A DNA stretch of 64,000 nucleotides from Monosporascus cannonballus (taxonomy: Eukaryota; Ascomycota; Sordariomycetes; Xylariales): assembly GCA_004154925.1 (NCBI GenBank), contig QJNS01000010.1, positions 372,001-436,000 on the forward strand, written 5' to 3'. Shown one piece after another: positions 34,128-45,390 of the stretch (position 1 is the stretch's first letter; every line of letters starts with the position of its first letter). The notes under the pieces are model-generated. The model saw only the letters and a list, made by a program, of their open reading frames with translations, did no database searches and had not been told where the DNA came from. A program made the translations under genes and the position numbers.

Positions 34128-36241
34128 ATGCCCGAGGCACCTGGGGGTGCCGCCCCGGCTGGGGATGGTCAAGGAGAGCAGGGCGGTGGCGTAAGTGAAG
34201 TAGCACACCGTTGTGAGCCAGATTATATATGACCGTTGTGCTGATACCATGATTAATAAATATAGCAGTCGATGTTTATGAAGATTGGCCAGGGCATTCT
34301 GCTGTGGTGGGGTATGAACATGGTGATGAAGCAATTTATGGGAGGGGACAAGCCTCAAGCTACAGTCAAAGACGCAGCTGGCAACGTCGTCCAGGTCCCG
34401 GCTAACACCGGCAACATACCTCCATACCAGCTCCGCCCGAAGACGCTCGATGAAGGCGCTGTCTACAACTCAATTCCTCAGCGACTTGCCCCTATCTGGC
34501 CGACCGATAGCACCGTTGATATCGTCGTCACATTGTCAGACTCGTTCGTCCCCGTCAAGATCGCCAGTGTCCGGGAGCAGTATGTGGCCCTCAGGGAGAC
34601 CGGATACAGGCTTGGAAATTCCAGCGAGCACAGAATTGCCGAGACTTCCTTCGATGTCCCGGCGTCTGTCCAGAAGAACGGGACAGTATGGGGTCACTTC
34701 TACGTTGGGTTGACGGGTGCCAATCTCGATCCGAAGGAACCCGGCTTCGATCCGGCGACGGCCTTCCATTTTGCGTATCCCTTGACTCAGTACATTCCGA
34801 GAAAGAAGGTTGCGAAAACTCGGAACCTCTTGGAAGGGAAGGAGGCTGAGCAGGAAGAAGAACCCAAGGATCTAACTCCGGGACCGATTATCGCCAACTT
34901 CTATCACCCGAACACGAGCTTGTCGTTCGTACCTGACTTGGGGATTCTCGACTATCCAACGATGCATCCCGCAACGCGCCAATTCCTGAATGTCGAGGTA
35001 AGCTTCTAAGAATCCCGTGGTGTCATTAGCGGTGACGTGCTAATGTTTTCAAGCGTACTGGTGCTCGCGATGGTTCGGGACAGAATTCATGGTACTACCC
35101 GGTGCTGTTTGTGAACAATTTCTGGCAACTCAAATCTCACATGACCGTCCTTAACGAGACTGTTAAGACCCTCCCAATGCGAGTCGACTTAACTAACATG
35201 GCATCCTGGAAATTCAACACTATGGCCGCCATCGAGATGAGTTCTAGACAGCAGGCTCATCAAGCTGCATTTGGTGGTCCGCTGCCGGGTGGCGGCGATG
35301 GCAGCGAGATCGAGATGATCAAGGAGATTTTTATCGACACTAACCCCTATCTCCTCGGTATTACGGCGGCTGTAAGCGTCGCGCACATCATCCTGGAGAT
35401 GCTCGCGTTCGGCTCGGACATTGCCCACTACCGCAAGAAGAAGGACAACGTCGGCATCTCGGTTCGGTCGATCCTCGCCAACGTCTTCATGCAGACGGTC
35501 ATCTTCCTCTACCTAGTCGACAATTCTCAGAACACCAGCTGGATGATCCTCGGCTCGCAGGGCATCGGTATCTTTATCGAGCTATGGAAGATCACCACTG
35601 TCGTGAATGTCAGGATCCGTCCCTCCCCACCCGGCTCCCTCGTCCCTTACCGGATAAGCTTTGAGGACAAGTATAAGTTGAGCGAAACGGAGGAGAAGAC
35701 GAAGGAGTACGACGAAATCGCCTTCAAGTACATGTACATGGCCGGAGTACCTCTGCTCATCGCCTATGCCGTCTACTCTCTCGTGTATGATAGTCACAAG
35801 TCGTGGTACTCGTACACCATCACAACGCTCGTCGGCTCCGTCTACGCCTACGGTTTCCTCATGATGGTGCCCTCGCTGTACATCAACTACCGGCTCAAGA
35901 GCGTGGCGCACATGCCGGCCAAGGCCATGATGTACAAGTTCCTGAACACGTTCATCGACGACCTCTTCGCCTTCACCATCAAGATGCCGTTCCTGCACCG
36001 CCTGGCCACCTTCCGCGACGACATCATCTTCTTCATCTACCTGTACCAGCGCTGGGCGTACAAGACGGACTACAGCCGTGTTAACGAATTCGGCCAGGGC
36101 GGCGACGATGAACCCAAGGAAGAGGTTAAAGCGATCGCGAAGACGCAAGAGGAGAAGGTAGAAGGGGCGATTCAGAAGTCTAAGGAATCAGCGCAGGCGA
36201 GTGGCCGTGATGTTAGCGGCGCGACGAAGAAGAGGAAGTGA
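34128..36241 (+). CDS. CLPTM1-family multispanning membrane protein
   Basis: Homologue of CLPTM1/CLPTM1L, polytopic ER/Golgi membrane proteins; human CLPTM1L is a scramblase for a GPI-anchor precursor. Three exons (34128-34190, 34266-34997, 35054-36241) encode about 660 aa, close to the human length. Both introns are phase 0 with GTAAGT and GTAAGC donors. An N-terminal membrane helix (GQGILLWWGMNMVMKQF) precedes a large lumenal domain with NTSLSF and NETV glycosylation-like sites. A cluster of membrane segments begins at about 365 (LGITAAVSVAHIILEML), 404, 428 and in the region of VPLLIAYAVYSLVY and YAYGFLMMVPSLYINY. The family signature FIDDLFAFTIKMP and the cytosolic tail with YQRWAYKTDYSRVNEFG are present. 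The first 21-residue Gly/Ala-rich exon is typical. Substrate in fungi is unknown. Confidence 0.93.
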
Positions 36242-36435
36242 GAGGCTCGGGCTCCGCGTTCATGTCGGATCGGTTGCTACCTGGGTAGCTGATTAAAAAA
36301 AAAAACCCCTGGAGACTGATATTAAAGGCGTAGTCGCATCTCACTCTTCTCAAGCAATACGTATTAATAAAATGGGTATATGCGAATACGATGCTGTCAT
36401 TCGCGGCACCTAGCTTTCCACGATAAATACTTAAA

Positions 36436-36461
36436 TAGCATAGCATAGCATGGCATAGCAT
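36436..36461. repeat. CATAG short tandem repeat
   Basis: About five imperfect copies of a CATAG pentamer (one copy CATGG) in the 3' flank of the CLPTM1-like gene. Simple microsatellite. Confidence 0.6.
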
Positions 36462-37205
36462 TACGTAGTTCGTAAGACTCGTGTAAGTGTATGTTACATC
36501 GGATAATGTAAAAGGAGCGATGCATTCATAACTCAGCATTGCGGTAAAGTAGGTACCATCAGCCCTATAGGGTACAAGGAAGGGAATGGGTAAGACCTCG
36601 CAGCTGAACTAGCGCCGGAAAACGGCAAGAAGCGACTTTAGCGTCAACGTGGCCCCCAAGATTGGCAGATACGGCGCATCCCTGCCCCTCTCACTGTCGC
36701 ACATTATTGGATACCAAACGGGGTCCAACGTTTTCCAAAGTCGACGGCGGGCTACAAATACGTAGTAGACCACGAAGCTTCATTGTACCTCTCACTCATC
36801 ATCAGCTCGCCGTCATTCGGATCCACCGAATTCTACATTCCCGAACTCCGAATCAAGCCATCGGTCAGAGCTTCAGCATCGTATTCCCACCATGTCCGGC
36901 TCGCGTTATTGCAAATGTTTCATCTAGTAGGAGACGGAGTGGCCAGCAATTTCACCCCAAGTCTGGTGGGAACGGGCGAGGCATATAAGAGCCGGTCTGC
37001 CGCGAGGCCTCCGATAGATAAGCGATTGATGATTCTGCCTTGCGAACGTCCCAATTTCCGGCACCTGCGATAAGGGATATTTATTAGGCCATTGAAGTTC
37101 GAACAATCTGCAAACCATCGTCCTCTCATTCGTCTCGCCTCAATTATTGGTATTCTCAGCTGGCGAAGACGAACAACGAGCGGGGCAAGAGACGGAAGAG
37201 AGAAG

Positions 37206-37328
37206 GGGGGGGGGGAGCTCGGCGACCCACAGCCTGCNNNNNNNNNNCCCCCCCCCCCCCCCCCCCCCCCCCCGCCCCCCCCCCCGCCCCCCGCCGGGGG
37301 GGGGGGAGCTCGGCGACCCTCAGCCTGC
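37206..37328. other. Assembly gap with duplicated flanks
   Basis: Ten N at 37238-37247 are followed by about 46 bases of nearly pure C. Both sides carry the same unit: a G run, then AGCTCGGCGACCC (left) or AGCTCGGCGACCCT (right), then CAGCCTGC. The left copy is 37206-37237 and the right copy about 37296-37328. This looks like a sequencing/assembly artefact at a G/C homopolymer, not a biological duplication. Confidence 0.85.
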
Positions 37329-37414
37329 GCCTGCATCGAGAAACAGGGAACACGCAGGATAAGACGGCGGAGGCAGAGGAGAACAGGAGAAGGCAGGGAA
37401 GTGAAAGAAGCGTC

Positions 37415-38883
37415 ATGAACAACGAGAGCGTTGGCTCGCTCCTGGCCGTCATCGCGAACTCACTCAACGATGCCCTGCGGACCATGATGTTCGCCGACAA
37501 GCGGGGGTGGGGACCCGACGAGTTCGAGCAGCTGCGCATGCTCGAGGAGACGCTCGACGAGGCCAAGAAGGACTTCCAGGAGCTGCCCGCTCTCGTGAAC
37601 GGCCGCTTCTACTACGAGCACGACAGGAACAGTAAGCATGCGAGCCCAGTTCTCACTACTGATTTTGACTTCCGATACCCCCGCCCTCAGCGATCATGTC
37701 GTGTATCCACCCGCCCCTTGAGAGGCTCCGATGAGGAGGTAAAACATGTCATTTGCGCGGAACTACTTGCCGCGAGGAGAAAAGGTTTTTATTATGCGAT
37801 TAGTCGCCGAGTACCCACCCATTTAACCCCTACCACACCTGAGAGAGAATGTTGACCTAATAAGCATGACTTGTCTTCGCGCGCTTCATAGGCGTATCTA
37901 TCGACGAGCTCCGCGGCCTGGCCGCGCTCTTCGAGCTGCACGCGCAGAACTTCCGGGAGTGGATGCGCGACGGCGGGCCCGTCAACCCGATGTGGGCGCG
38001 CGAAACCATCCGGCTGCGCCGCGACCTCCACCGCGCCCAGTGCCGCGCCGCGCGCCGCATCCATGATGCGGAGCAGGAGACGCCCTCGCGGTGTCTGGGC
38101 GCGCTGCAGGTGTACCGCGTGCAACGCCCACCCGAGGCCGCGGGTGCCGCCACCAAGCCGCAGCAGCAGCAGCAGCAGCAGCTCCATCGCCACCGAAATA
38201 GTGGTCAGGACCATAATCGGCCGCGCCATCTCGAGGAACTCCGCGCGTGCAACGAGACGGGCCACTTCGAGCGCTTCGACGACAAGGACATCGCCTTCGT
38301 CTGCGACTTTTGCGACGGCTACATCGTATGGGAGGACCTGCGCGAGATGCCCACTGCAAGGGCCGGATGGCAGCCGCCTGCCCGCGACCCTCTGGAACCC
38401 CTATCCACGACCACCACGCCGACCAAGAGGGTCGCCGGGAGATCAGTAGCGGGAATGGGAACGGCAACGGCAACGATGACGACGGCGGCACCACAGCAGA
38501 TTACTAGAACCGCCACCGAAACAGCCACAACAACATCAACCACCTCCTCGGCGTCAACTACGCAGGCGCAGACGCAGATGGCGGCACCGGACCAGTGGCA
38601 GGCGACGGGTTTCGCGCGGACGAGCGGCGCCGAGAAGACGGTCGTGTTCGCGCCCGTGGCCATCGCGAACCACCTGCCGCCCGAGCCCGGCGACTGGCTC
38701 GCCCGCATCCTGTGTCCCTTCTGCGAGGAGTACTACTACGAGGAGCCGGGGGACGACGAGCTCGAGCGCGTCCGGTACACGCAGGACGAGGGCGGGTTCG
38801 CGGACCTGGCGGCATTTCAGGAGCACCTCGAGTGGTACCACACCTCCCTGGTGCCGAGCGCGTCGAAGTGCTCCGTGATGTGA
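37415..38883 (+). CDS. Conserved-looking hypothetical protein with two Cys/His clusters
   Basis: I do not recognise a named family. Exons 37415-37631 and 37892-38883 (intron 260 nt, GTAAGC/ATAG) give about 402 aa. The first 150 residues are helical and charged. A polyQ run (CAG repeats, near residue 165) precedes cluster 1: C192, H197, C210, C213 in CNETGH...VCDFCDGYIVWEDL. A Thr/Ala/Gln-rich linker of about 80 residues leads to cluster 2: C347, C350, H384, H389 in CPFCEEYYYEEPG...FQEHLEWYH. Spacing suggests two zinc-binding sites, the second like a long-loop C2H2 finger. A DNA, RNA or protein-binding role is possible but not shown. The start is the first methionine after the assembly gap, so the true 5' end could be missing. 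The protein ends SKCSVM, which is not a clear lipidation box. Confidence 0.7.
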
Positions 38884-39914
38884 CGATAGGTCGAAATGCG
38901 GCATGTAGCATGGGTTTATGTGATGTTTTTCAGGGGTTGAGGGATTGACGGGTCGAAGGTTGAGGGGTATGGCGTTCGATAGTGACTGTTTATTGGTGCT
39001 TCGAAGTAGGCATATATAGGGTGCCTTGCTCCCTTATTGTTATCGTTATGGGTTGTCGCCAACGAGCGAGAGCGCGGCGTTCCGGGTGGGGCGGTGATAC
39101 AAAAGGGAAACAGAACAAAATTGCTTGCGCATTAACACTAGAACTGAGTCATTTGAAACAGCCATCCGTATGTCGATAAAGAAGCAACCCGCTTGCCGGT
39201 GGTTTGAATCTGCCAGGCAGGAGTCCACGGCTTTGCCTACCTACCTATTATGCTCCCAGTTATCCAATCAGTTAGGAGAGCCGAAGCTTGGATGTCTTCG
39301 GCTGGTGCTGATATATTATGGCCTCGGATACGTTTAATACGCCCTTTATTCGACAAAGTCACCTATAGATTAAGTTATCGCTTGTTCGCCGGGGTGGGCA
39401 TCATGCTGTTGGGTTTATACGTGGTTGGCACCTCCCACGATCCCCGCCTAGGGTAACGGGTAATCAGGAAGTGGAGTATCTACAACGCCCATCCGAACAG
39501 CATATGCCATGCTTCAGAAGTCGAGTATCTAACTTAGGAAGTCCAATATCTCGAGGCAGCTCTCTGCCCCTGACATATTCATTTTCGTCGACTATCATGG
39601 GGCTACGCTACATAAGTAATACTACAAGCCGCGATCCAGGGGTCATGGCAGTTGTGTGTCTTTATGGCTTATATATTATTAGTATAGTGTCAAGGACTCG
39701 TATAACACGTAAGTGCCATTTTGCTATAACGCCATGTCCACATGATACAGCATAGGAGTCGCTATGCCTTGCCCCTTCTGTCTGCACCAGCAATAAAAGC
39801 AGCAACGCGCCATAATCGATACACGCCGCCGCGGCTCCCATGAATGTACGCCCGATTTTATTCCAAGCTTCGTTCACATATCCGCCAATCCCCGCCGGAT
39901 CCGGGGGAGCGCCC
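38884..39914. other. Convergent intergenic region
   Basis: About 1 kb between the stop codons of the Cys/His protein and SEC22. AT-rich by eye with short frames only. No RNA gene or repeat array was seen. Confidence 0.5.
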
Positions 39915-40696
39915 CTAGAAGAAGCGCAGCCACACGAAGACCAGCACGATGAGCACGAAGACCCCGATGGGGCCGTACTGCTTGACGAGCAGGTCCCAGT
40001 TGATCTTGACGGCGGCGCGGCGGTACTTCTTGCTGTCGTCGCGCAGGCGGGAGCTGAGCTCGCCCATGCGGTCGAGGCTGTCGCCGCGGTAGAGCAGGTC
40101 CTCGATGTTCTTGGTCATGACCTGGGTGACGTCGCGCAGCTCGTCGTTGAGGCGGTCGAGGTTCTGGGTGGCGCGGGCGTCGGCGTACAGCGCGCGCGTG
40201 CGCCCGATGAAGGTGTCGAACTCCATGAAGGCGTAGGGCCGCAGCGTCGGGTTGTGGACCTTGTCGCCGCTATAGGTCTGCGCGAACTCGGCCGCCAGGT
40301 CCGACAGGTACGTGAACGCCAGCTTCCGCGGGTACGTCCGCGCCGCGATGCACAGGTACACGACGTCCCCCGCGATCAGGTAGTGTATCGTCCACGCGCC
40401 CCCGCCCGCCTCGATCGACGCCTGCGGCTCCGCGTTCCGGTTCAGCCGCCGCAGGATCAGCTTCACCTGCGATTTCACCTCCGCTAGCGAGGAGTCCGTG
40501 CTCTGCTCGTCGTCGACCGTGGCGCAGAGCATCAGGCCTGCGCGATGCGGGGTATACTGTCAGCCCCCGCCCTAACGTACCTCGTCGCTGGCTAAGGGAA
40601 AAGCTGCCGTGGGGACCCGGGTGGGAGGGGCTTGGGGGGGGACCGGACACATGACGTACCATCGCCCAACCGGGCTATTTGCGTTGATTGGATCAT
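39915..40696 (-). CDS. sec22: R-SNARE Sec22
   Basis: Longin R-SNARE of ER-Golgi vesicles. Exon 1 (40696-40660) encodes MIQSTQIARLGDG and exon 2 (40537-39915) the rest, 219 aa in total. The intron (GTACGT/GCAG, with CTGAC) is phase 1 and joins at GLMLCATVDDEQ. The longin domain covers about residues 1-125. The SNARE helix begins at about 137 (LDRLNDELRDVTQVM), with the zero-layer arginine at about R163 in LLYRGDSLD. A C-terminal membrane anchor of 20 residues (YGPIGVFVLIVLVFVWLRFF) ends the protein, as expected for a tail-anchored SNARE. The short first exon, interrupted after about 13 codons, is typical of fungal SEC22. It is divergent from the ASXH-domain gene. Confidence 0.95.
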
Positions 40697-41540
40697 GTCT
40701 CGGCTGTGCGTGATATGTTCTTCTTCTTCTCTATTCTCTCGCGCAGGGAGTTGCTGCGTAGATAGTTCCAGGGGCCGGGAAGATAGACCCAGGTCTCTGG
40801 GATCTGGTTCCCCGGGCTGTCGGGAAGGCAAAGACGGTCGTAGATGTGTACGTGGCTCGAAAGGTACGCTGCAGGTTCCCGGTGAATCAATGGTAGGCTT
40901 TGCCGGATTCTTCGCGCCACTCCGATTTTTGATGATTCAAGTCTCCGTCGCCGGGGGGGTGCTTTCGCCGTTAGGGGTATTGGGTGGTATGTGTGGTGTA
41001 CTTGGGTAGGTCTTGGTCAATTGCAGTTTCGTTTGAATCCTCTCCTAGCACCGTACGTATTCACTTCACTTAATGTCAAGTTTTGCCAAGACTTCACTTG
41101 GAAATGGATCCCTTTTTAAGAAGTTAAAGCTGGCAGGGATCCATAAATCGTTAACCAATCAGATCTGCTCCACGATTTAGCTTGGAGCTTGGAAGTTAGA
41201 CCCACATCCCACATGCATCTTCAACTTCCAGGTCGCAACTACCTTCTCAACTCATCTGTCACATTGCGTGCACGTTGCAGCCCTTTTTCTCCTAATGTTT
41301 CTAAACAGCTGGCAACCGAATAGTGGAATTAACAAAACGGGACCGACAAAAAGTTATGACTCCAAGTAGAATAAACACAGCGTGCATCCTCTAAAATGAT
41401 CACATTAACCCTCAATGTCGCCATTACTCACTCACCACCATCAACATCGATTACGCCGAGCTGCCTGACTCTGGGCCGGCGTACCAACCATCAGAGTTAA
41501 GAGCTCAGCCTTTTAGCGCCATATTATCATACCACCCAAC
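40697..41540. other. Divergent promoter region SEC22/ASXH gene
   Basis: About 840 bp between two start codons. Nothing beyond promoter-like spacer was recognised. Confidence 0.5.
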
Positions 41541-43003
41541 ATGGGCTCTAGGAAGAAGCAGTCTGACGCCGGCACCCTCCAGCCTATTAGAAGATCGACC
41601 AGAGCCCGGAAACCGACCAGGGGCGCAGCACACGATGATTCAGACGACCCATTGTCAAGGGAATATCCAGCCCATGACAAGAAAGTTTCCGCTGACGAAG
41701 CGGCCGATCCACCAGTTCGGGATAAGGTCCTTGTCCAGAGACCCGCGGAAACAATAGAAGCCTCAGCTACTGACCCATTCAGTTTTCCTGAGAGCGATGA
41801 CAAGGCTGACGAGGAGGCTGTCGCGGAGCCTACGCTCAAACGACCAGCCGGTCATGATGACATGGATGCTGAAGATAAGATCGTCGCATATCCAGGCTCA
41901 CCAAGGGCTGCCATAAAGACGCCAATCAAGAGTCAGGCCTACGTGGCTGGCACGGCCGACAGGGACGAGGATGAGCTCACCTCTGAGCAGCCCGCTATTA
42001 AGACTATTAAGCTCTCCAACAGTGCTCGCAAGAACCGCTCGAAATATGCGAAACCGGAGGAAATGCTAACCAATCCAAAATCGCCTCTAGCCAGTACCAG
42101 ACTGAGAGTGAGTACCGCCCCCATGTAAATTCGGCCACCCTTCTGTACTAACCCGTTCTTGCCCAGGATCTCCTCTGCAATCCCAAAGCCTGGGATCTGC
42201 TCGACCCAGAGGAGAAGAAGCAGGTGCTGGCTAAGTTCCCAGACCAGCAGGAGATCCTGGACGCGGGGACCGAGAAGGCCAGGCCGGACGTTGCGTCCCT
42301 TAGGAACAACAACAACTTCCGCCACGACGCCGCTCGGTACCAGGACAACCTGCGCAAGGGGAAGCACGACCCCGAGTGGATCCGGCAGGCCCAGGCCGCG
42401 CATAGCAAGCGTGAGATGGGCGGCTACGACGAGTACCTGGCTACCCGCTTCGAGGAGGAGTGGGGAATGAAGATGCCCGGTGTCAAAGTCGGCAGCGAGG
42501 AAGCAGAAGTTAGTACAAGCGCCGAGCAGTCAATAAGTGACGAGGCCGATAAAACTGCTGGCGATAACCAGCCGACAGTTGAAAGCCCCGGGGAGGCTGC
42601 CGGAGACGACCACATTATGGCCGAAGCGAGTGGAGAGGCCGCGGATAATGACCAGAGAGTAGCTGACCAGACCGTAACGACTGCGGCCACTCAGCAAGAA
42701 GTGGCTGAACGCGAGGCAGGAGCTCTAGCGAACGATCAGGCAATGGCTAAGAAGGCAACCGGAACCGAAGATAGCGGCAAAATGGCAGTTGAACATGAGG
42801 AAGGAGCTGCAGCCAGTGCTCAGGCAGTGGCTGGCCCGACTCCTGAAGCTGCGGGCAGTGACCAAGCAATGGGTGGACGGAATAGGAGCTGCAGCTACCA
42901 ATCAGCAATGACCGAAGAGACTACGGGGGCATCGGGCAAGGATCGGGTTATGGAGGATATCCAGGGGACGGCGTCAACAGCAGCAGACGTCGAGGGAGCT
43001 TGA
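41541..43003 (+). CDS. ASXH-domain (Asx homology) nuclear protein
   Basis: Exons 41541-42107 and 42167-43003 give 467 aa. The intron has GTGAGT, a TACTAAC branch site and CCCAG, phase 0. The N-terminus is basic with RRSTRARKPTRG, a likely nuclear or chromatin-binding stretch. The Asx homology region starts at the exon junction (about residue 184) with STRLRDLLCNPKAWDLLDPE and runs through FPDQQEILDAG and HDPEWIRQAQAAHSKREMGG to about residue 295. In animals ASX/ASXL proteins pair with the BAP1 deubiquitinase of histone H2A; fungal ASXH proteins are largely uncharacterised. The C-terminal 170 residues are a low-complexity Ala/Glu/Gln/Asp region with degenerate repeats of the DNQxxAE type. Domain call is firm; function is inference. 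Confidence 0.85.
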
Positions 43004-43747
43004 TATGCTCTAACTACGTCCCCACGGGGTTCAGTAAGTCAGTCAGCCAGTCAGTCATCGCTAAGCGACGACTCGTCAGAAGATCGCAACGTTCCAAGGT
43101 TCTGGCGGTAGATTCGCGAGAACAAATTCACAGTGCTTTCGTTTTGAGCCGATACCATTAGATACCCAATTCAAACGAATAGAAGTCTTACCGCGAATCG
43201 ACGAACAGAAATGGGCCATTACCAACTGAATTGAGTCTTTCTTAACTGGATCTGATGGATAGATATGCCTGCTTGTAATTAATTACCTATGACCGCATTC
43301 ATACGCGCTCCGCATGACTAGGTATGGTTGAAAAGTAATAGCTTATATATTCCGGCCCCGTTTCTTGGCGCCGAATCGCTCACCTATCGCGACGATCAAG
43401 GAGCCGGTAGGGCGAAAGAGGGCATTGGAGGGAAGGAGAGTAGTTGATGCCTGAACAAGATGGAATGAATGCACAATGAAAAAAACGGCGTTGAAGTGCA
43501 CCAATCAGAGCCCGCTAACACCCCCGTTTAGGTTGTGGGGCGGGGATCGCTGCAAGGGTCCCTACTTAGCACCACCATCATACACTCCGTTTCTCACCAG
43601 ATCGCTTAATACATGCTCGATCAACCCACCGAAACAAAAGACTCGTCCCTGGGGAAGACGAGCGAGGCTTATAAGCCGACGAACCATAGGTAACTTGGCG
43701 GTATCCAGACACTAAGCGGTTGAGAGGGAAGAACCCGAGAGCCGGGG
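43004..43747. other. Intergenic region before ELP5
   Basis: About 740 bp between two plus-strand genes, with a CAGT short repeat near 43034-43056. No gene or RNA was recognised. Confidence 0.5.
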
Positions 43748-45178
43748 ATGCCGACCTCGGTGCAAGCGCACGCGCGATCGCACGCGCTCCTGCTCCTGCA
43801 GAAGCTGCTCAACCTGCGGGACGGCGCCAGTCCGCTGACGCTGGTGCTCGACAGCCTCGAGCAGAGCAGCGGGCCCGTGATCCGCGAGTTCATCGTGCGG
43901 GCGAAGGCGAGTCTTTTTCAACTCCCCCCTCCTCTTCGCCTTCGACCCGGCAATTCCATAGAGGCGTGGCCTTTTATCCCGAGCCCGGTTCGATTCGTCG
44001 TTCCGCGGATCTTCTCGCGATACCGCGCGCTTGCTAACTAGAGCGACGAAACCAGGCCGCCGGGAGCAAGGTCGTGTTCGTCTCGTTCGCGACGCTGAAG
44101 AAGGCCCGCGACGTCGACGTCTTCGTTAAGGCGCGGGGGAAATCGCTCGCGGCGCTGCAGGCGGAGATCACCTCGCACTACCCGCGCGGCGGGTCTCAGA
44201 GTAAGTTCGGTTCCCTCTTACGCCCTTCCCCCTCCCCCCTCCCCCCCTGAACAGCCGACTACTCCCCAATCTACACACACCCCACACCACAAACACACAA
44301 GCTCACGGCCGACCCCCCCTTCCCCCGAAACAGAAATCCTCCTCATAATCGACGCCCTAAACCCGCTCCTCACCTCCCTCGCCCTCTCCCCACAGCTCCA
44401 CCTGCCGAGCTTCCTCTCGTCCCTGATAGCCGGCCCGTCCGTCTCGCTCGTGGGGACGTACCACACGGACGTGCCGCTCGTCCTGCCCCCCTCGCACCAC
44501 CACCACCACCGGGAGTACGAGCCGCACCCGCTGGCGACGCTCAGCCACCTCGCGACGGCGGTCCTGCGCGTCTCGTCGCTGGCGCAGGAGGCGGCCAGGC
44601 GCAGGGCGCGCGGCCGCAGCCTCGCGGAGCCCGGGTGGGGGCTGGGCGAGGGCCGCGAGGGCGTGCTGGTCGGGCTGCGCGGGGGCAACGCCCCCGTCGG
44701 CCGCGCGGGGTCGGGGTCGGGGGCGGGGACGGGGGAGGAGGGGGGGCTCGTGCTCGAGATGGAGCTGAGGCGGCGCAGCGGGCGGGCCGTGGTCGAGCGG
44801 TTCGCGCTCGTACCCTCGTCGGGCGCTCCGGGACGGGAGAAGGGGAGGGCGCCGCCGGCCGCCGCGGACGGGGGGGCTGGCGGAAACGCAAATGGCGAGG
44901 TGGACGCGAGGGCGCGGATATGTCTCCTGGCCGACCATCCAGCGTTCAGGGATCGAGGGACGGGGGCCGACGAGGGCGGCGACGGCGACGGCGACGGGGA
45001 GGGCGGGATGGAGACGACGTTCAGCCTGGGTTTGACGGAGAAGCAGCGCAGGGACCGGGAGGGCGTCGTGCTGCCGTACTTCGACGCGCAGACGGACATA
45101 GGCGGCGGCGAGGGGGGACGCATACTGTACGAGATGGGCCGGGAGGACGACTTTGACGATGAGGAAGACGAGATATAG
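43748..45178 (+). CDS. elp5: Elongator complex protein 5
   Basis: RecA-like subunit of the Elp4/5/6 ring of Elongator, which with Elp1-3 modifies wobble uridines of tRNA. Three exons, 43748-43906, 44056-44200 and 44334-45178, give about 382 aa. The first intron has a GC donor (AAG/GCGAGT) and a CTAACT branch site; only this junction keeps frame (REFIVRAK to AAGSKVVFVSF). The second is GTAAGT/ACAG. The N-terminus is the Elp5 pattern (LLLLQKLLNLRDGASPLTLV). The middle has LLIIDALNPLL and the C-terminus the family hallmark VLPYFDAQTDIGGGEGGRIL followed by YEMGREDDFDDEEDEI. Gly/Ala/Arg-rich low-complexity inserts at about 215-260 and 275-330 are GC-rich. The gene converges on PRE5 with only 212 bp between stops. 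Confidence 0.93.
43907..44055 (+). other. GC-AG intron of ELP5
   Basis: A 149-nt intron starting GCGAGT and ending CCAG, with a CTAACT branch site about 20 nt before the acceptor. Using the nearby GT instead shifts the downstream frame out of the Elp5 sequence. Confidence 0.75.
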
Positions 45179-45390
45179 CATGAGAAGATGCACAAATCCA
45201 GACATGACGGTACTGTTTGATTCTCGATTCCGGGCAGAAAGAAGTCCCACAATGCATTCTTCTTGCGGGGTCTCTTCTATTATACATCTAGTTTAATGCT
45301 CGGTGATGCCATCCCCTAGCGAGAGTGACGGGGCATGCCCTACAACCGTATCTGAAGGTCGAGGGCGTAGATGCGATATAGACGTCTCTA

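Larger units (their letters stand above)
36242..37414. other. Intergenic region with assembly gap
   Basis: About 1.2 kb between two plus-strand genes. It contains a CATAG-type short repeat near 36436-36461, a weak match to the inverted-repeat end near 36631, and the gap with homopolymers at 37206-37328. The promoter of the next gene may therefore be incomplete. Confidence 0.6.

Noticed and set aside
37248..37293. Long C tract as a biological telomere-like or structural repeat
   Set aside because: It abuts an N gap and duplicated flanks, so it is better explained as an assembly artefact.
44541..45156. Long Arg/Gly/Pro-rich frames antisense to ELP5
   Set aside because: Shadow frames produced by very high GC content opposite the true Elp5 exon.
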